NCBI GenBank assembly: GCA_025350105.1
Contig: JANXYJ010000119.1
Location: 1 to 37,048 of the forward strand
DNA from: Terriglobia bacterium
GTDB taxonomy: Bacteria; Acidobacteriota; Terriglobia; Bryobacterales; Bryobacteraceae
Direction of reading: 5' to 3'
Length of the DNA: 37,048 nucleotides
This document shows, in pieces, positions 16,329-24,096 of this stretch. The notes below the pieces were generated by a model that was not told the origin of the DNA, ran no database searches, and saw only the letters and a list, made by a program, of their open reading frames with translations. Both the position numbers and the translations under genes were made by a program. How positions within the stretch are numbered: the first letter of the stretch is position 1; every line of letters begins with the position of its first letter.

Positions 16329-17495
16329 GATGGGGTCTCCCAAGGTGATTTTCAAACCTTCGGGCGAGCTGCGAATGGTGGGCGTTTGCGACGCGCTCAA
16401 GCGGTCGCGAACTTCATGGACCACTCGGTCATGCACCGATTGGAACAAATCGCCCAAACTGCGGTTGCCCCCATTGTTCTTTAGGGCTTCCAGCAAAAAA
16501 TAGGTAAAATATCCGTGTCCCAGCTTGGCGTCCTCGCGCGAAGGTTCGTCGGCGCGGCTGGCCGTAATCACCACCCGGGCCCGACCCATCGAGTTCTTGT
16601 CTTCGAAGCGATCGGCTGCCGCGCTAAAGTCGGTTTTTGCGCCTAAAGACTTGTCCGCCGAGTAAACCGCCTTACTCTTGCCGCCCGTCGCGTCGCCGCT
16701 GTAATAGGTATCCAGAATGAGAACCAGGCGGCTGGCCTGAATATCCCTCCGCAGCAGGTCCACCAAATCGATCATTTGCAGCGAGGTGGCGTAAACATTT
16801 GCTGGCGTATCCACCTTGGTATCGTGCATCAATATGTAGCTGACGCCGTTCGGGTCGGACTTGCGCGGCGAACCATGACTGGCGATATAGACCACAACCA
16901 AATCGTCCGGTTGCGCACGGGCGCGAATTCGTCCGATCGCGGTGCGGACCCCATTGAGCGTGGCTTTTTCGTTGAGCAAGCGAAAGACGTGGTCTTCCTG
17001 AAAGCTTCCCTTGCCCAGGTTCATCAGCGCGTCGCCGAAACTAGTGGCATCGTTGGCGGCGTATTGCAGCGACCCCGTATTTTGAAATTGATTGATGCCC
17101 ACCACCAACGCGTACGTATCGTGAATTTTGGTTGAGAGCACGGCAGGAGCGGTTTCACGAATGCCTGCAAACGGATTTACACCCGCAAGCAGGGCCTCCG
17201 AGCCGCGCTCCTTGGCCTTGTCGTTGGCGTACTTGTAATCCTTCGCATCTTTAAGCCGGTTGGCTACCAACGCGCGGTAATGCCACAAGTCCGGGTTATC
17301 AGGGCAAGCCGCAAGCTCCCTCTGTATCCGAAGGTGGAGCAACTTCAGAGTTTCGGCATCAATGTCCGGCGTCAGTTGCTCGCGGACCCGGTTTAGCGTC
17401 GACCAACCCGGGCTGCAACGGTCCGAAATTTGGGCGTGCAGCGAAATCGTCAGAGAAGCCGCTAGAAAAAGAACGTAAACACAGGGCCGCTTCAT
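16320..17495 (-). CDS. Secreted caspase-fold (peptidase C14) protein with Tyr in place of the catalytic Cys
   Basis: 391 residues from ATG 17495: signal peptide (VYVLFLAASLTISLHAQ), a helical region (about 25-110), and a caspase-like p20 domain (about 120-360) with YALVVGINQFQN, NDATSFGDALMN, the His motif VVVYIASHGSP (His about 207) and LVLILDTYYSGDA. Family members read DTCYSG at the last site, so the nucleophile position (about 264, codon TAT at 16706-16704) is Tyr; TGT to TAT is one base change. It is therefore probably a pseudoenzyme. Other fold elements are intact. TTG 17504 is an alternative start. The unknown gene upstream ends 11 bp before it, so the two are likely co-transcribed. 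Confidence 0.88.
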   Translation of the reverse strand: MKRPCVYVLFLAASLTISLHAQISDRCSPGWSTLNRVREQLTPDIDAETLKLLHLRIQRELAACPDNPDLWHYRALVANRLKDAKDYKYANDKAKERGSEALLAGVNPFAGIRETAPAVLSTKIHDTYALVVGINQFQNTGSLQYAANDATSFGDALMNLGKGSFQEDHVFRLLNEKATLNGVRTAIGRIRARAQPDDLVVVYIASHGSPRKSDPNGVSYILMHDTKVDTPANVYATSLQMIDLVDLLRRDIQASRLVLILDTYYSGDATGGKSKAVYSADKSLGAKTDFSAAADRFEDKNSMGRARVVITASRADEPSREDAKLGHGYFTYFLLEALKNNGGNRSLGDLFQSVHDRVVHEVRDRLSASQTPTIRSSPEGLKITLGDPIGG

Positions 17496-17506
17496 CGCCA
17501 CCAACG

Positions 17507-18667
17507 TTACTTCTGTCCCGCCGGTTTCGGAGCGGGTTGAGCCGCCGGCCTTGCTTGCGGTTGGACGACAGGCTTTGGGGCCGGTACCACGGCCTTGGCC
17601 GTCGGCGAATTTGTCGCCGCAGAAGGATCGACTGCCGCCGGGGCAGGTGGCGCAGAGGCATTCGGCCTTGCCGACTTACTCGTTAACTGGGCCTTGACCG
17701 CATCCAGAATCGACTTGGAATCGGCGCCGCATTCCTTACGGAGCTTAAGTTCTTCGGGTAGCGTAAGGCCTTTGTCGAAACGCAATTCCGTGGGGTGATC
17801 CCGGATCAATTGGGCCAACTCCGGGACGTGATCCTGGCACATTCCGATGATCTGGTTGAACCCGGATGCTGCCGGATCGGCTGTTGCACCAACCGCTGCC
17901 GATCGCGTTCCCGCCACAACCGGATGTTCCTTCTCACTTTGCTTCTTGAGAACGGCTTCCTCATATTCCATTTTGTGCCGGCTGATGGTGGCGTAAAGCC
18001 GAACCGCTTCCTCCATGCGACCGTCGGGAGAGCGGAATTCTTTTTCACCCGGCCTGGCTTCCATCGCATCCTTATATGCCTTCGCTGCTTTATCTAGGTA
18101 AGCCTGCGCGTCATTAAAATCTTTGTCCTCCTGAGCAATTGCTTGCTTGGCCTTGGCGGAAGTCACATCCCCGCGGCGAGACTTCTCCAATTCGGAGGCA
18201 TCCTTGGCCAACCCGATCAAGTATTTTCGATAGGCATCGTCTTCTGGCTTCGGCAGCGGATCACTCTTCTCCGCATCTTCCAACAATTTCGCCCATCTTT
18301 GGCTAAGGGCCAGCGCTGCCAGCGGTTCCAGCTTTCCTCCGGGTACCGGGACGCTAACCAATTCTTCAAACGGCGCGGCCCGGCGCGACATTTCGGTTAC
18401 GATCCCGTCCACCAGTTCATCGCGAGCTTCGTTCTCAGTCTTCTTGGCTTTCGTGCCACACCCACCGGTGGTGCGATGCAGAGGATTGAGCCCGCTGAGC
18501 GCCGACGTAGTCTTCACCCCTTCCTCCGTAATACCGTGCACCGAATTCTCGGAATCCAGGGGCGCTTCGGTGCCCACTTCAAGGGCGGAATAGCTGGCCT
18601 CAATCTTTCCCGTGAAAAAAGTACAGGCCGGGATGTTTTGCGTGGCTGCGTAGGTCCGCGATTCCAC
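17507..18667 (-). CDS. Uncharacterised Ala/Pro-rich helical protein upstream of the caspase-like gene
   Basis: Not recognised. From GTG 18667 it would have 386 residues; the open frame runs on to TTG 18742, and neither start has a Shine-Dalgarno sequence. The middle (about 85-290) is charged and helical with TPR-like stretches (DFNDAQAYLDKAAKAYKDAM, EEAVRLYATISRHKMEYEEA). The C-terminus (about 325-386) is an Ala/Pro-rich tail. No signal peptide is present in this frame. A hydrophobic segment that could serve as one lies just upstream in another frame (in the minus-strand frame covering 18821-18600), so the N-terminus may be lost by a frameshift. It ends 11 bp before the caspase-like gene, pointing to a shared role. 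Confidence 0.6.
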   Translation of the reverse strand: MESRTYAATQNIPACTFFTGKIEASYSALEVGTEAPLDSENSVHGITEEGVKTTSALSGLNPLHRTTGGCGTKAKKTENEARDELVDGIVTEMSRRAAPFEELVSVPVPGGKLEPLAALALSQRWAKLLEDAEKSDPLPKPEDDAYRKYLIGLAKDASELEKSRRGDVTSAKAKQAIAQEDKDFNDAQAYLDKAAKAYKDAMEARPGEKEFRSPDGRMEEAVRLYATISRHKMEYEEAVLKKQSEKEHPVVAGTRSAAVGATADPAASGFNQIIGMCQDHVPELAQLIRDHPTELRFDKGLTLPEELKLRKECGADSKSILDAVKAQLTSKSARPNASAPPAPAAVDPSAATNSPTAKAVVPAPKPVVQPQARPAAQPAPKPAGQK

Positions 18668-18702
18668 GTAGTGACAAAGTGCACTGCCTGCCCGGCGGAA
18701 GG

Positions 18703-19443
18703 ATGAGTATCGCGAGTAGAACCGCGGAGGTTGCCACGACAATTGATCCCTCCGCTACACCAACCACGATTCTTGCGGTGACCAAGCGGCGCCCCGCCGC
18801 GTCTGCTCTGCCCCTCGACAACTACTTCAAGCTCGCTGGCGCCGTCCGCGCTGGCACGCCCTCCTTTGTCTACTCCCCTCCAGGCGGCACTCCTGGCAGC
18901 GCGGTGCAACCGGCGACGGTGGTGTTGCGCTGGGTTCCTCCAGATGCGCCGGGGAACCTGAAGCTGTCGGTTCGCGATGAGTCTGGCGCGCAAATCTGGC
19001 CCCAGGACAAGTCCCAACGCGCGACCGTGGCAGGGGCCACCGGAGAATTGCTTTCCCGGGAATTGCGCGAGGCTCTGGCGGCTTATCAAACCCGCAAACA
19101 AAGGGGAATGTTAACGCTGATTCTAACCACCAGCGAAGGCGACGATGTCTCCGTGCGGTTTCGGGTCACCAGCAAGGAAGAAGATCAGATGCTGCGTCAA
19201 CAAATTGCGGAGTGCAACAAAGAGGAGGGCTTGCTTCCCTATATTTGCCGTTCGTATTGGAATTCGCAGCTGACCTTGTACACCGAAGCCGCCGCCGAAT
19301 ACGAAGCGGCGCTGAAGGATTACGCTCCGGAAAGCGAAGAACTGATGCGGCACGCCATGGTTGCGCAGCGGTTGACAGGAAACTATAAGCGGGAAAAGGC
19401 ACTGGAAAGCCAGTTGCCTTTGCCGGGGAATGCGACGCAATAG
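18703..19443 (+). CDS. Uncharacterised protein divergent from the caspase-like operon
   Basis: Not recognised. 246 residues from ATG 18703; GTG 18679 and GTG 18778 are alternatives and the first 25 residues are doubtful. Residues about 40-155 look like a beta-rich domain (VVLRWVPPDAPGNLKLSVRD, MLTLILTTSEGDDVSVRFRV). The rest is helical with a TPR-like pair (EAAAEYEAALKDYAPESEEL, MVAQRLTGNYKREKALESQ). No signal peptide is seen. The 5' end abuts or overlaps the start of the minus-strand gene at 18667/18742. Whether it works with the caspase/kinase genes is inferred only from proximity. Confidence 0.65.
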   Translation: MSIASRTAEVATTIDPSATPTTILAVTKRRPAASALPLDNYFKLAGAVRAGTPSFVYSPPGGTPGSAVQPATVVLRWVPPDAPGNLKLSVRDESGAQIWPQDKSQRATVAGATGELLSRELREALAAYQTRKQRGMLTLILTTSEGDDVSVRFRVTSKEEDQMLRQQIAECNKEEGLLPYICRSYWNSQLTLYTEAAAEYEAALKDYAPESEELMRHAMVAQRLTGNYKREKALESQLPLPGNATQ

Positions 19444-19549
19444 GACCGACCGCGCAACCAATGGGTCAACTTTTGGTGCCAATAAATTATGGAAACCAGC
19501 CAACCGGCTTGCCTTTCAGTCAATCGACGTTGGCAAGCAACGCTCCACT

Positions 19550-20338
19550 TCACTCCACCAGTCGAAACGTAAACAGCTTGCCGATGGAAGCACTGCTGTG
19601 CGAACCCGAAGCACCAGGCGGAAGGAACCCGTATTCCCCGGCACCCATTTTGGGTAGGATCACCCGGTACACACCCTTGGCCACCCGTTTGCCTTCGAAC
19701 GGAATCACATCGCGGGTGGCGCCGCCCGATTCGTGAAGAATGCCACCAGTAACGGTACGAAATTCGCGCGCGCCCCCATTTTCATGCAAATGCAGTAACT
19801 GATATTCCGTGATGGCCACACCCTCTGGCGCGTAAATCACCACTTCCACGGGAGATGCCAACGAATTGCGGCTATGGGCGCCGTCCACATGGCCGTTCAC
19901 GTCACCCTTCACCACCCCGACGGTGGCCATGTGTTTAATTACGCCACCGGTTTTCCAGTTCACCACTTCGGGCAACATCTCTTCCCAGTTGCCCGCTTTC
20001 TTGAAATATGCCCCGATATCCGCGTTTTTCGGGAGGTCGCTATCGGCAGTGGAACTTGCACTGGAAGCACCTGCGCCAGCCGCCGGCGGAGCGGCGCTAG
20101 GAGCAGACCCTTTTGCAACCATAGCCGCGATCACCTTGTCGCTGACACCCTGGGTTTTGAGGTTGACCAGCTCGTCCGTCGTAAGCGTGTATTTTCCGTT
20201 CTGGCTTTGCACCATGCTCAAAATAACCGACTCGCCCAGTCCGGCCTTGGTCATCTTGACGACGGAATCGTTGTTCAACACATCCTGACCATTCACCGCA
20301 GCCAACGTGAGCACGACAAACAAAGCAATTTTCTTCAT
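19550..20338 (-). CDS. Secreted protein of unknown function
   Basis: 262 residues from ATG 20338, with AAGGAG 6 nt upstream. It has a signal peptide (MKKIALFVVLTLAAVNGQ). A short helical domain follows (about 20-80: DSVVKMTKAGLGESVILSMV...ELVNLKTQGVSDKVIAAMVAKG); this resembles a module that recurs at the N-terminus of acidobacterial secreted proteins. After an Ala/Ser-rich linker (80-105), a beta-rich C-terminal domain (about 140-262) appears, with no catalytic motif I can name. It converges with the 18703-19443 gene; the 106-bp gap between them shows nothing clear. Confidence 0.75.
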   Translation of the reverse strand: MKKIALFVVLTLAAVNGQDVLNNDSVVKMTKAGLGESVILSMVQSQNGKYTLTTDELVNLKTQGVSDKVIAAMVAKGSAPSAAPPAAGAGASSASSTADSDLPKNADIGAYFKKAGNWEEMLPEVVNWKTGGVIKHMATVGVVKGDVNGHVDGAHSRNSLASPVEVVIYAPEGVAITEYQLLHLHENGGAREFRTVTGGILHESGGATRDVIPFEGKRVAKGVYRVILPKMGAGEYGFLPPGASGSHSSASIGKLFTFRLVE

Positions 20339-20606
20339 GCGATCTCCTTCGGCGACCTAGACCCCAGAATGGCGTCTTAACGGAAATTGTCTCGCATAAC
20401 ATCATATACGTTCTCTTCGTCCCGCGGCTGAGTCGCCTAGCGTGGCACTGAAGACCTCCACCTTCGTGAAGAGCAAAAGCATTCCGCAAACATGTACGCC
20501 GCACTCAGCGGGAATAGCAAGAGAATGCCCAGAAATGGCGCCCGCCAAATCTGCTACCATTTCAGCATATGCATAAGCCTTCGCTCGCTGGTGGTAACCT
20601 CGCTCG

Positions 20607-21299
20607 ATGAATCCACGAGGATTTGCACCGCGCCGCCCCAGAGTCCGGGAAAACGTTAACGAAGCGATCCGTGCGCGCGAAGTTCGCGCCGTATTCCCCG
20701 ACGGTTCCGTAGAAGTGATGCCCACGCACGAAGCCGTGCGCAAGGCCCAGGGAATGGGTCTGGATTTGATTCTGATCGCCCCTACCGCGGAGCCGCCCGT
20801 CGCAAAAGCGATGGACTACGGCCAGTGGCAGTACGAAAACAAGAAAAAGCAGCACGAAGCGAAACGCAAACAGCACATCATCCAGGTGAAGGAGCTAAAA
20901 TTCCGCCCCAACACCGATGATCATGATTACGATTTCAAGAAAAATCACGCCATCCGCTTCTTACAGGAAGGCAATCGCGTAAAAGCCATCGTGCAATTCC
21001 GCGGGCGCGAAATCGCGCACACCGATATTGGCCGCAAATTACTGATCCGCTTCTCGCAGGATCTGGCAACTTATGGTGTGGCCGAAGGCCAGCCGCGCAT
21101 GGAAGGCCGCAACGCCCACGTCATTGTCAGCCCGATTAAAGTGGTTCCGCCGCCGAAACCGGAAAAGCCGAAGCCGGCACCCGGGGCAACCTCCGGTGGT
21201 TCTGCGCAAAGTGGTTCTGCGCAAAGTGGTTCTGCGCCCGCAATGGCAAGTCCCGCGACGCCTTCACCGGCGCCTAAGCCTGAAACACCGCAGTCCTAA
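20607..21299 (+). CDS. infC: Translation initiation factor IF-3 with C-terminal extension
   Basis: 230-residue IF-3, which binds the 30S subunit, blocks 50S joining and checks the start codon. The N-domain (RVRENVNEAIRAREVRAVFP), the linker (DYGQWQYENKKKQHEAKRKQ) and the C-domain (KELKFRPNTDDHDYDFKKNH) are all present. About 45 residues beyond the normal end form a Pro/Ala/Ser-rich tail with a GSAQS repeat. ATG 20607 has no clear Shine-Dalgarno sequence. The usual rpmI and rplT partners do not follow; a convergent small gene does. Upstream, 268 bp without a gene hold nothing I can name. Confidence 0.95.
   Translation: MNPRGFAPRRPRVRENVNEAIRAREVRAVFPDGSVEVMPTHEAVRKAQGMGLDLILIAPTAEPPVAKAMDYGQWQYENKKKQHEAKRKQHIIQVKELKFRPNTDDHDYDFKKNHAIRFLQEGNRVKAIVQFRGREIAHTDIGRKLLIRFSQDLATYGVAEGQPRMEGRNAHVIVSPIKVVPPPKPEKPKPAPGATSGGSAQSGSAQSGSAPAMASPATPSPAPKPETPQS
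21198..21239 (+). repeat. 15-bp in-frame tandem repeat in infC
   Basis: GGTTCTGCGCAAAGT is repeated exactly at 21198-21212 and 21213-21227, with a third partial copy to 21239. It encodes GSAQS-GSAQS-GSA in the disordered tail of IF-3. Being in frame, copy changes would only alter tail length. Confidence 0.8.
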
Positions 21300-21305
21300 A
21301 TTGTT

Positions 21306-21614
21306 TTAGCGCCAGCGCCCATCGCGCCAGACGTACCCGCCACCGCGATGTTCCCAGCGTCCGTCTTCCCAACGGCGGCGGCCTTGTGGCGCCCGGTCCC
21401 AGCGTCCGCCAATCCAGTAATAACTATTGGCGCGCCAACCCCAATAGCCGTTGATCCAGACATAGCCTGGCCCCGGCGCCGGACCATAAGTCTCATAGCG
21501 CACCGGCGGCGGCGCCACTCGGGCGTAAACACCCACACGCGCCGCGCAGCCGTCTAAAGTCAGCAGTGTGAAAAGTACGCCGGTCGCGATTCCGGCTTTG
21601 ATCATGTTCTTCAT
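21306..21614 (-). CDS. Small YXWGXW-type repeat envelope protein
   Basis: 102 residues with a signal sequence ending TLLTLDGC, a lipobox-like site with an unusual Asp at -2, so lipidation is uncertain. The body consists of Trp/Tyr/Gly/Arg repeats (YVWINGYWGWRANSYYWIGG, RRRWEDGRWEHRGGGYVWRD) of the YXWGXW / WXXGXW type found in small envelope proteins of several Gram-negative phyla. Function unknown. It converges on infC with 6 bp between stops. ATG 21614 starts the signal peptide. Confidence 0.75.
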   Translation of the reverse strand: MKNMIKAGIATGVLFTLLTLDGCAARVGVYARVAPPPVRYETYGPAPGPGYVWINGYWGWRANSYYWIGGRWDRAPQGRRRWEDGRWEHRGGGYVWRDGRWR

Positions 21615-21693
21615 GATTCGCCTCCTACAAGTTAGAACCCCAACGGACCGCCCGGGTTTCGCGATCTTTCAAACGTGAATCGGAATTCATTTG

Positions 21694-21909
21694 TTAGCGA
21701 TAACGATAGCCGTCCCGATCACGGTCACGGTCCCGATCATGGTCACGCCGGTGATCCCGGTCCCGATCATTATCGTGATAGCGGGGGCCATAGTAGCCCA
21801 GCCCATAACCATAGTGGCGGGAAACACAGCCGCTGGAAAACAGCGCGGTAGCTAACAGTAGCCCGCCGAGCGTAAAACCGATGCCACTTTTGGCAAAAAA
21901 GTTCTTCAT
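21694..21909 (-). CDS. Small lipoprotein with Asp/Arg/His-rich tail
   Basis: 71 residues from ATG 21909, which has a strong GGGAGG site 5 nt upstream. It has a lipoprotein signal peptide (LLLATALFSSGC, lipobox SSGC), then a short Tyr/Gly part and a highly charged tail of repeated D-R/H pairs (HDNDRDRDHRRDHDRDRDRD). The tail comes from a simple GGTC/GATC-rich repeat in the DNA at about 21712-21776. Function unknown; metal binding by the tail is speculation. An ATG 20 codons upstream would spoil the signal peptide. Confidence 0.7.
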   Translation of the reverse strand: MKNFFAKSGIGFTLGGLLLATALFSSGCVSRHYGYGLGYYGPRYHDNDRDRDHRRDHDRDRDRDRDGYRYR

Positions 21910-21989
21910 AACCGCCTCCCTGTAAGCCGCATGTTTGCTGCGGTCACTCGATTGGAAGCGGCCCGGCACTGGCAGGTTGCAAGCTTAGC

Positions 21990-22030
21990 AGGAATTAATG
22001 GTGAAGGAAGTTAATGATGTGACGTTAATG
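21990..22030. repeat. Degenerate repeats over the obgE stop codon
   Basis: AGGAATTAATG (21990-22000) and AGGAAGTTAATG (22005-22016) are near-copies; the second contains the obgE TAA stop (22011-22013 as TTA). A further GTTAATG stands inside obgE at 22024-22030. The spacing of 14-16 bp suggests old tandem duplication. Confidence 0.4.
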
Positions 22031-23060
22031 CGCTGGTTACGGCTTCGTCCTGCACTACGGGAACGGCCCGTTCGGCCATGGCGCGCTTTAATTTGTCTAC
22101 GCCTTCGCCGGTGACAGCGGAGATCTGGAAAAAAGGCATTTTCTTTTTGCGCGCCATTTTCTTCACGGCTTCAATGCGTTCGGGATCCTGCGCGGCGTCA
22201 ATCTTGGTAGCGACAACCAGCATGGGCTTCTTCGCCAGGTCTGGGGAAAAACTCTTCAGTTCTTTCAAGATGACCTCGAAATCGTGAGCCGGATCCCGGC
22301 CCGTTTCCGAGACATCCACCAGATGCGCCAACACCCGCGTGCGCTCGACGTGTTTCAGAAATTGCACGCCCAGCCCGTGGCCTTCGTGCGCGCCTTCGAT
22401 CAACCCCGGAATATCGGCCACCACAAAAGTCGTCTCGTCATCTTTACTGCGATTGGCGCTCACCACGCCCAAATTCGGTTCCAGCGTCGTAAATGGATAG
22501 TCGGCAATTTTCGGTTTCGCGGCCGATATAACCGAAATCAACGTCGATTTACCCGCGTTGGGAAAACCCACCAGCCCGACGTCCGCCAACAATTTCAGCT
22601 TCAGGCGCAGGCGGCGCTCTTCGCCCGGCTTACCATCTTCGTGTTCGGTGGGAGCCTGATGCGTTGCGGTTGCGAAGCGGGCATTGCCGCGTCCGCCCTT
22701 GCCGCCGTGGGCCAAAACAAAGCGCTCACCCGGTACGGTGAAATCGTGAATCTGCTCGCCGGTCTCCGCGTCGTAAACAATGGTGCCGACCGGCGTGGCG
22801 ATTTCGATCGATTCGCCGTCGTGGCCGGTCTTATTGCTGCCTTCGCCATGCCGGCCGCGGCCGGCTTTGTGTTCGGGATTAAAGCGGAAATGCAGCAGCG
22901 TGTTGTGGTGCGGGCTGGACACCATCACCACGTCGCCACCGTGGCCGCCATCGCCGCCGCTGGGTCCGCCACGCGGTACGAACTTCTCACGGCGCATGGC
23001 AAAACAACCGTTGCCGCCATCGCCGGCCTTCACGGTGATCATCACTTCATCAATAAACAC
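22011..23060 (-). CDS. obgE: GTPase Obg/CgtA
   Basis: 349-residue essential ribosome-associated GTPase acting in 50S assembly and stress control. The Gly-rich Obg fold (about 1-158: [31 protein letters not shown]) is followed by the G domain with G1 GFPNAGKST, switch [10 protein letters not shown]3 [10 protein letters not shown]4 TKID and G5 SAVTGEG. The C-terminal OCT domain is nearly absent, as in many lineages. It follows rplU and rpmA, the usual order, but a terminator-like hairpin lies between rpmA and obgE, so obgE may be expressed at a lower level. Confidence 0.97.
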   Translation of the reverse strand: MFIDEVMITVKAGDGGNGCFAMRREKFVPRGGPSGGDGGHGGDVVMVSSPHHNTLLHFRFNPEHKAGRGRHGEGSNKTGHDGESIEIATPVGTIVYDAETGEQIHDFTVPGERFVLAHGGKGGRGNARFATATHQAPTEHEDGKPGEERRLRLKLKLLADVGLVGFPNAGKSTLISVISAAKPKIADYPFTTLEPNLGVVSANRSKDDETTFVVADIPGLIEGAHEGHGLGVQFLKHVERTRVLAHLVDVSETGRDPAHDFEVILKELKSFSPDLAKKPMLVVATKIDAAQDPERIEAVKKMARKKKMPFFQISAVTGEGVDKLKRAMAERAVPVVQDEAVTSALTSHH

Positions 23061-23083
23061 GGAGACTACCTCTCAGGAACCTA

Positions 23084-23139
23084 TAAAAAGACAAAGGCCA
23101 GGAACCCACGGCGCGTTGGCACCGGCAGAATTCCTGGCC
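23084..23139 (-). terminator. Intrinsic terminator or attenuator between rpmA and obgE
   Basis: On the minus strand a perfect 9-bp stem GGCCAGGAA / TTCCTGGCC (23139-23131 and 23104-23096), with a 26-nt loop containing an inner CGG/CCG pairing, is followed by TTTGTCTTTTTA (23095-23084). It ends 24 nt before the obgE start, so it would separate rplU-rpmA from obgE or attenuate the operon. Confidence 0.6.
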
Positions 23140-23167
23140 CTAGCTTTTGGTCGTGCTAGAAATTACT

Positions 23168-23222
23168 CCGCAGCGTCGTTATTCTGCCGCGGCGTTATTC
23201 TGCCGCAGCGTCGTTATTCTGC
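23168..23222. repeat. 35-bp-period repeats copying the rpmA stop region
   Basis: A 20-nt segment is repeated exactly at 23168-23187 and 23203-23222 (period 35), with a shorter degenerate copy between (23187-23204). The rpmA end (codons Ala-Ala-Glu-stop, GCTGCAGAATAA on the minus strand) is echoed downstream by two GCGGCAGAATAA copies and a shorter GCGGAGTAA. Confidence 0.8.
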
Positions 23223-23471
23223 AGCAACGATACTGACAAACTTGCCCATGCGGCCCCGGTCGCGGAATTCGATGACGCCGGTGACCTTGGCAAACAGCGT
23301 GTCGTCCTTGCCCACGCCCACGTTGATGCCGGGCTTGATCTTAGTGCCGCGCTGCCGCACGATGATCGATCCGCCCGGAACAAACTGCCCGCCAAATGCT
23401 TTTACGCCCAGCCGCTGGGCATTGGAATCGCGGCCATTTTTGGAACTGCCTAAACCTTTTTTATGTGCCAT
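23214..23471 (-). CDS. rpmA: 50S ribosomal protein bL27
   Basis: 85-residue bL27, whose N-terminus reaches the peptidyl transferase centre. It reads [20 protein letters not shown], then [20 protein letters not shown] and [10 protein letters not shown], all canonical. There is no N-terminal pre-sequence of the Firmicutes type. It lies 30 bp after rplU and is probably co-transcribed with it. Its last codons are duplicated downstream. Confidence 0.98.
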   Translation of the reverse strand: MAHKKGLGSSKNGRDSNAQRLGVKAFGGQFVPGGSIIVRQRGTKIKPGINVGVGKDDTLFAKVTGVIEFRDRGRMGKFVSIVAAE

Positions 23472-23501
23472 GACATTGCCTGTCGTAATTACGCAAAGTA
23501 A

Positions 23502-23807
23502 CTACACAATCTCCGTGATCTTTACGCGCGTGAAGTTCTGCCGGTGACCAATGGTCCGCTTGTACTGCTTCTTGCGCTTGAATTTGAACACCAGCGTTTT
23601 GGGGCCGCGGTCCTGCACCGTGATGGTGGCCTTGACGATGGAGCCCTGGGCCGCCGCGCCGGTTTTCACCTGCCCGCCGTCCACCAGTGCCAGCACCTTG
23701 TCGAACTGAACACTGGAGCCCACTTCGCCCGCCAGCGTCTCGACGTCAATCAACCCGCCCGGTATCGCTTTGTACTGTTTTCCGCCTGATTCAATTACTG
23801 CGTACAT
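23502..23807 (-). CDS. rplU: 50S ribosomal protein bL21
   Basis: 101-residue bL21 that binds 23S rRNA. It begins MYAVIESGGKQYKAIPGGLI and ends with the RNA-binding KFKRKKQYKRTIGHRQNFTR segment, both typical. It is the first gene of rplU-rpmA-(obgE). An upstream element at 23871-23882 is shared with the yvcK upstream region. Confidence 0.98.
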   Translation of the reverse strand: MYAVIESGGKQYKAIPGGLIDVETLAGEVGSSVQFDKVLALVDGGQVKTGAAAQGSIVKATITVQDRGPKTLVFKFKRKKQYKRTIGHRQNFTRVKITEIV

Positions 23808-23870
23808 GACTGTTTCCTTATGCTGTTTACTTTCGAGCTTTCAGGGTTTTTCGTTCATGCCGTGCCACAT

Positions 23871-23882
23871 TGTCGCTAGTAC
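23871..23882 (-). promoter_or_regulatory. Element shared by rplU and yvcK upstream regions
   Basis: GTACTAGCGACA on the minus strand, 64 nt upstream of rplU, follows a -10-like CATAAT (23888-23883). The same 12-mer occurs upstream of yvcK (34198-34187), there directly after TATAGT. The shared block may be the initially transcribed region of two similar promoters. No good -35 is visible at either. Confidence 0.35.
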
Positions 23883-23992
23883 ATTATGACAGGCCGGACG
23901 GAAAGCCGGAACTTTTAGTGTACTACAGGTGGGAAGCGTTGCCGTTATCGAATGGCAGTCCACAGAAAACCTTAATACTCTCTGAACCTTGC

Positions 23993-24026
23993 GCCCAATC
24001 TATTCGATGTGCCCAATCTATTCGAT
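23993..24026. repeat. 16-bp direct repeat in the rplU / Gfo-Idh gap
   Basis: GCCCAATCTATTCGAT occurs exactly at 23993-24008 and 24011-24026 (period 18), between the divergent rplU and oxidoreductase genes and just upstream of the candidate promoter at 24044. It could be a pair of operator half-sites on one DNA face (about 1.7 turns apart) or a neutral duplication. Confidence 0.7.
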
Positions 24027-24043
24027 CGCCAATGCCCCTTCAC

Positions 24044-24073
24044 TTGACACCCCGCTTCGCATTCCAGTAACGT
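24044..24073 (+). promoter_or_regulatory. Candidate promoter of the Gfo/Idh/MocA-MFS-Kelch cluster
   Basis: A perfect TTGACA (24044-24049) stands 18 nt from TAACGT (24068-24073), followed by GGGAGG (24082-24087), 9 nt before GTG 24097. The -10 is weak, but order and spacing are right. Confidence 0.4.
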
Positions 24074-24096
24074 CAGTTGTTGGGAGGAATCGCCGG

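Noticed and set aside
18514-19101. 195-codon minus-strand frame in the divergent region
   Set aside because: Arg-rich shadow of the plus-strand gene and overlapping the better frame of the 17507 gene.
22284-23159. 291-codon plus-strand frame
   Set aside because: Antisense to obgE, whose GTPase motifs are all intact.
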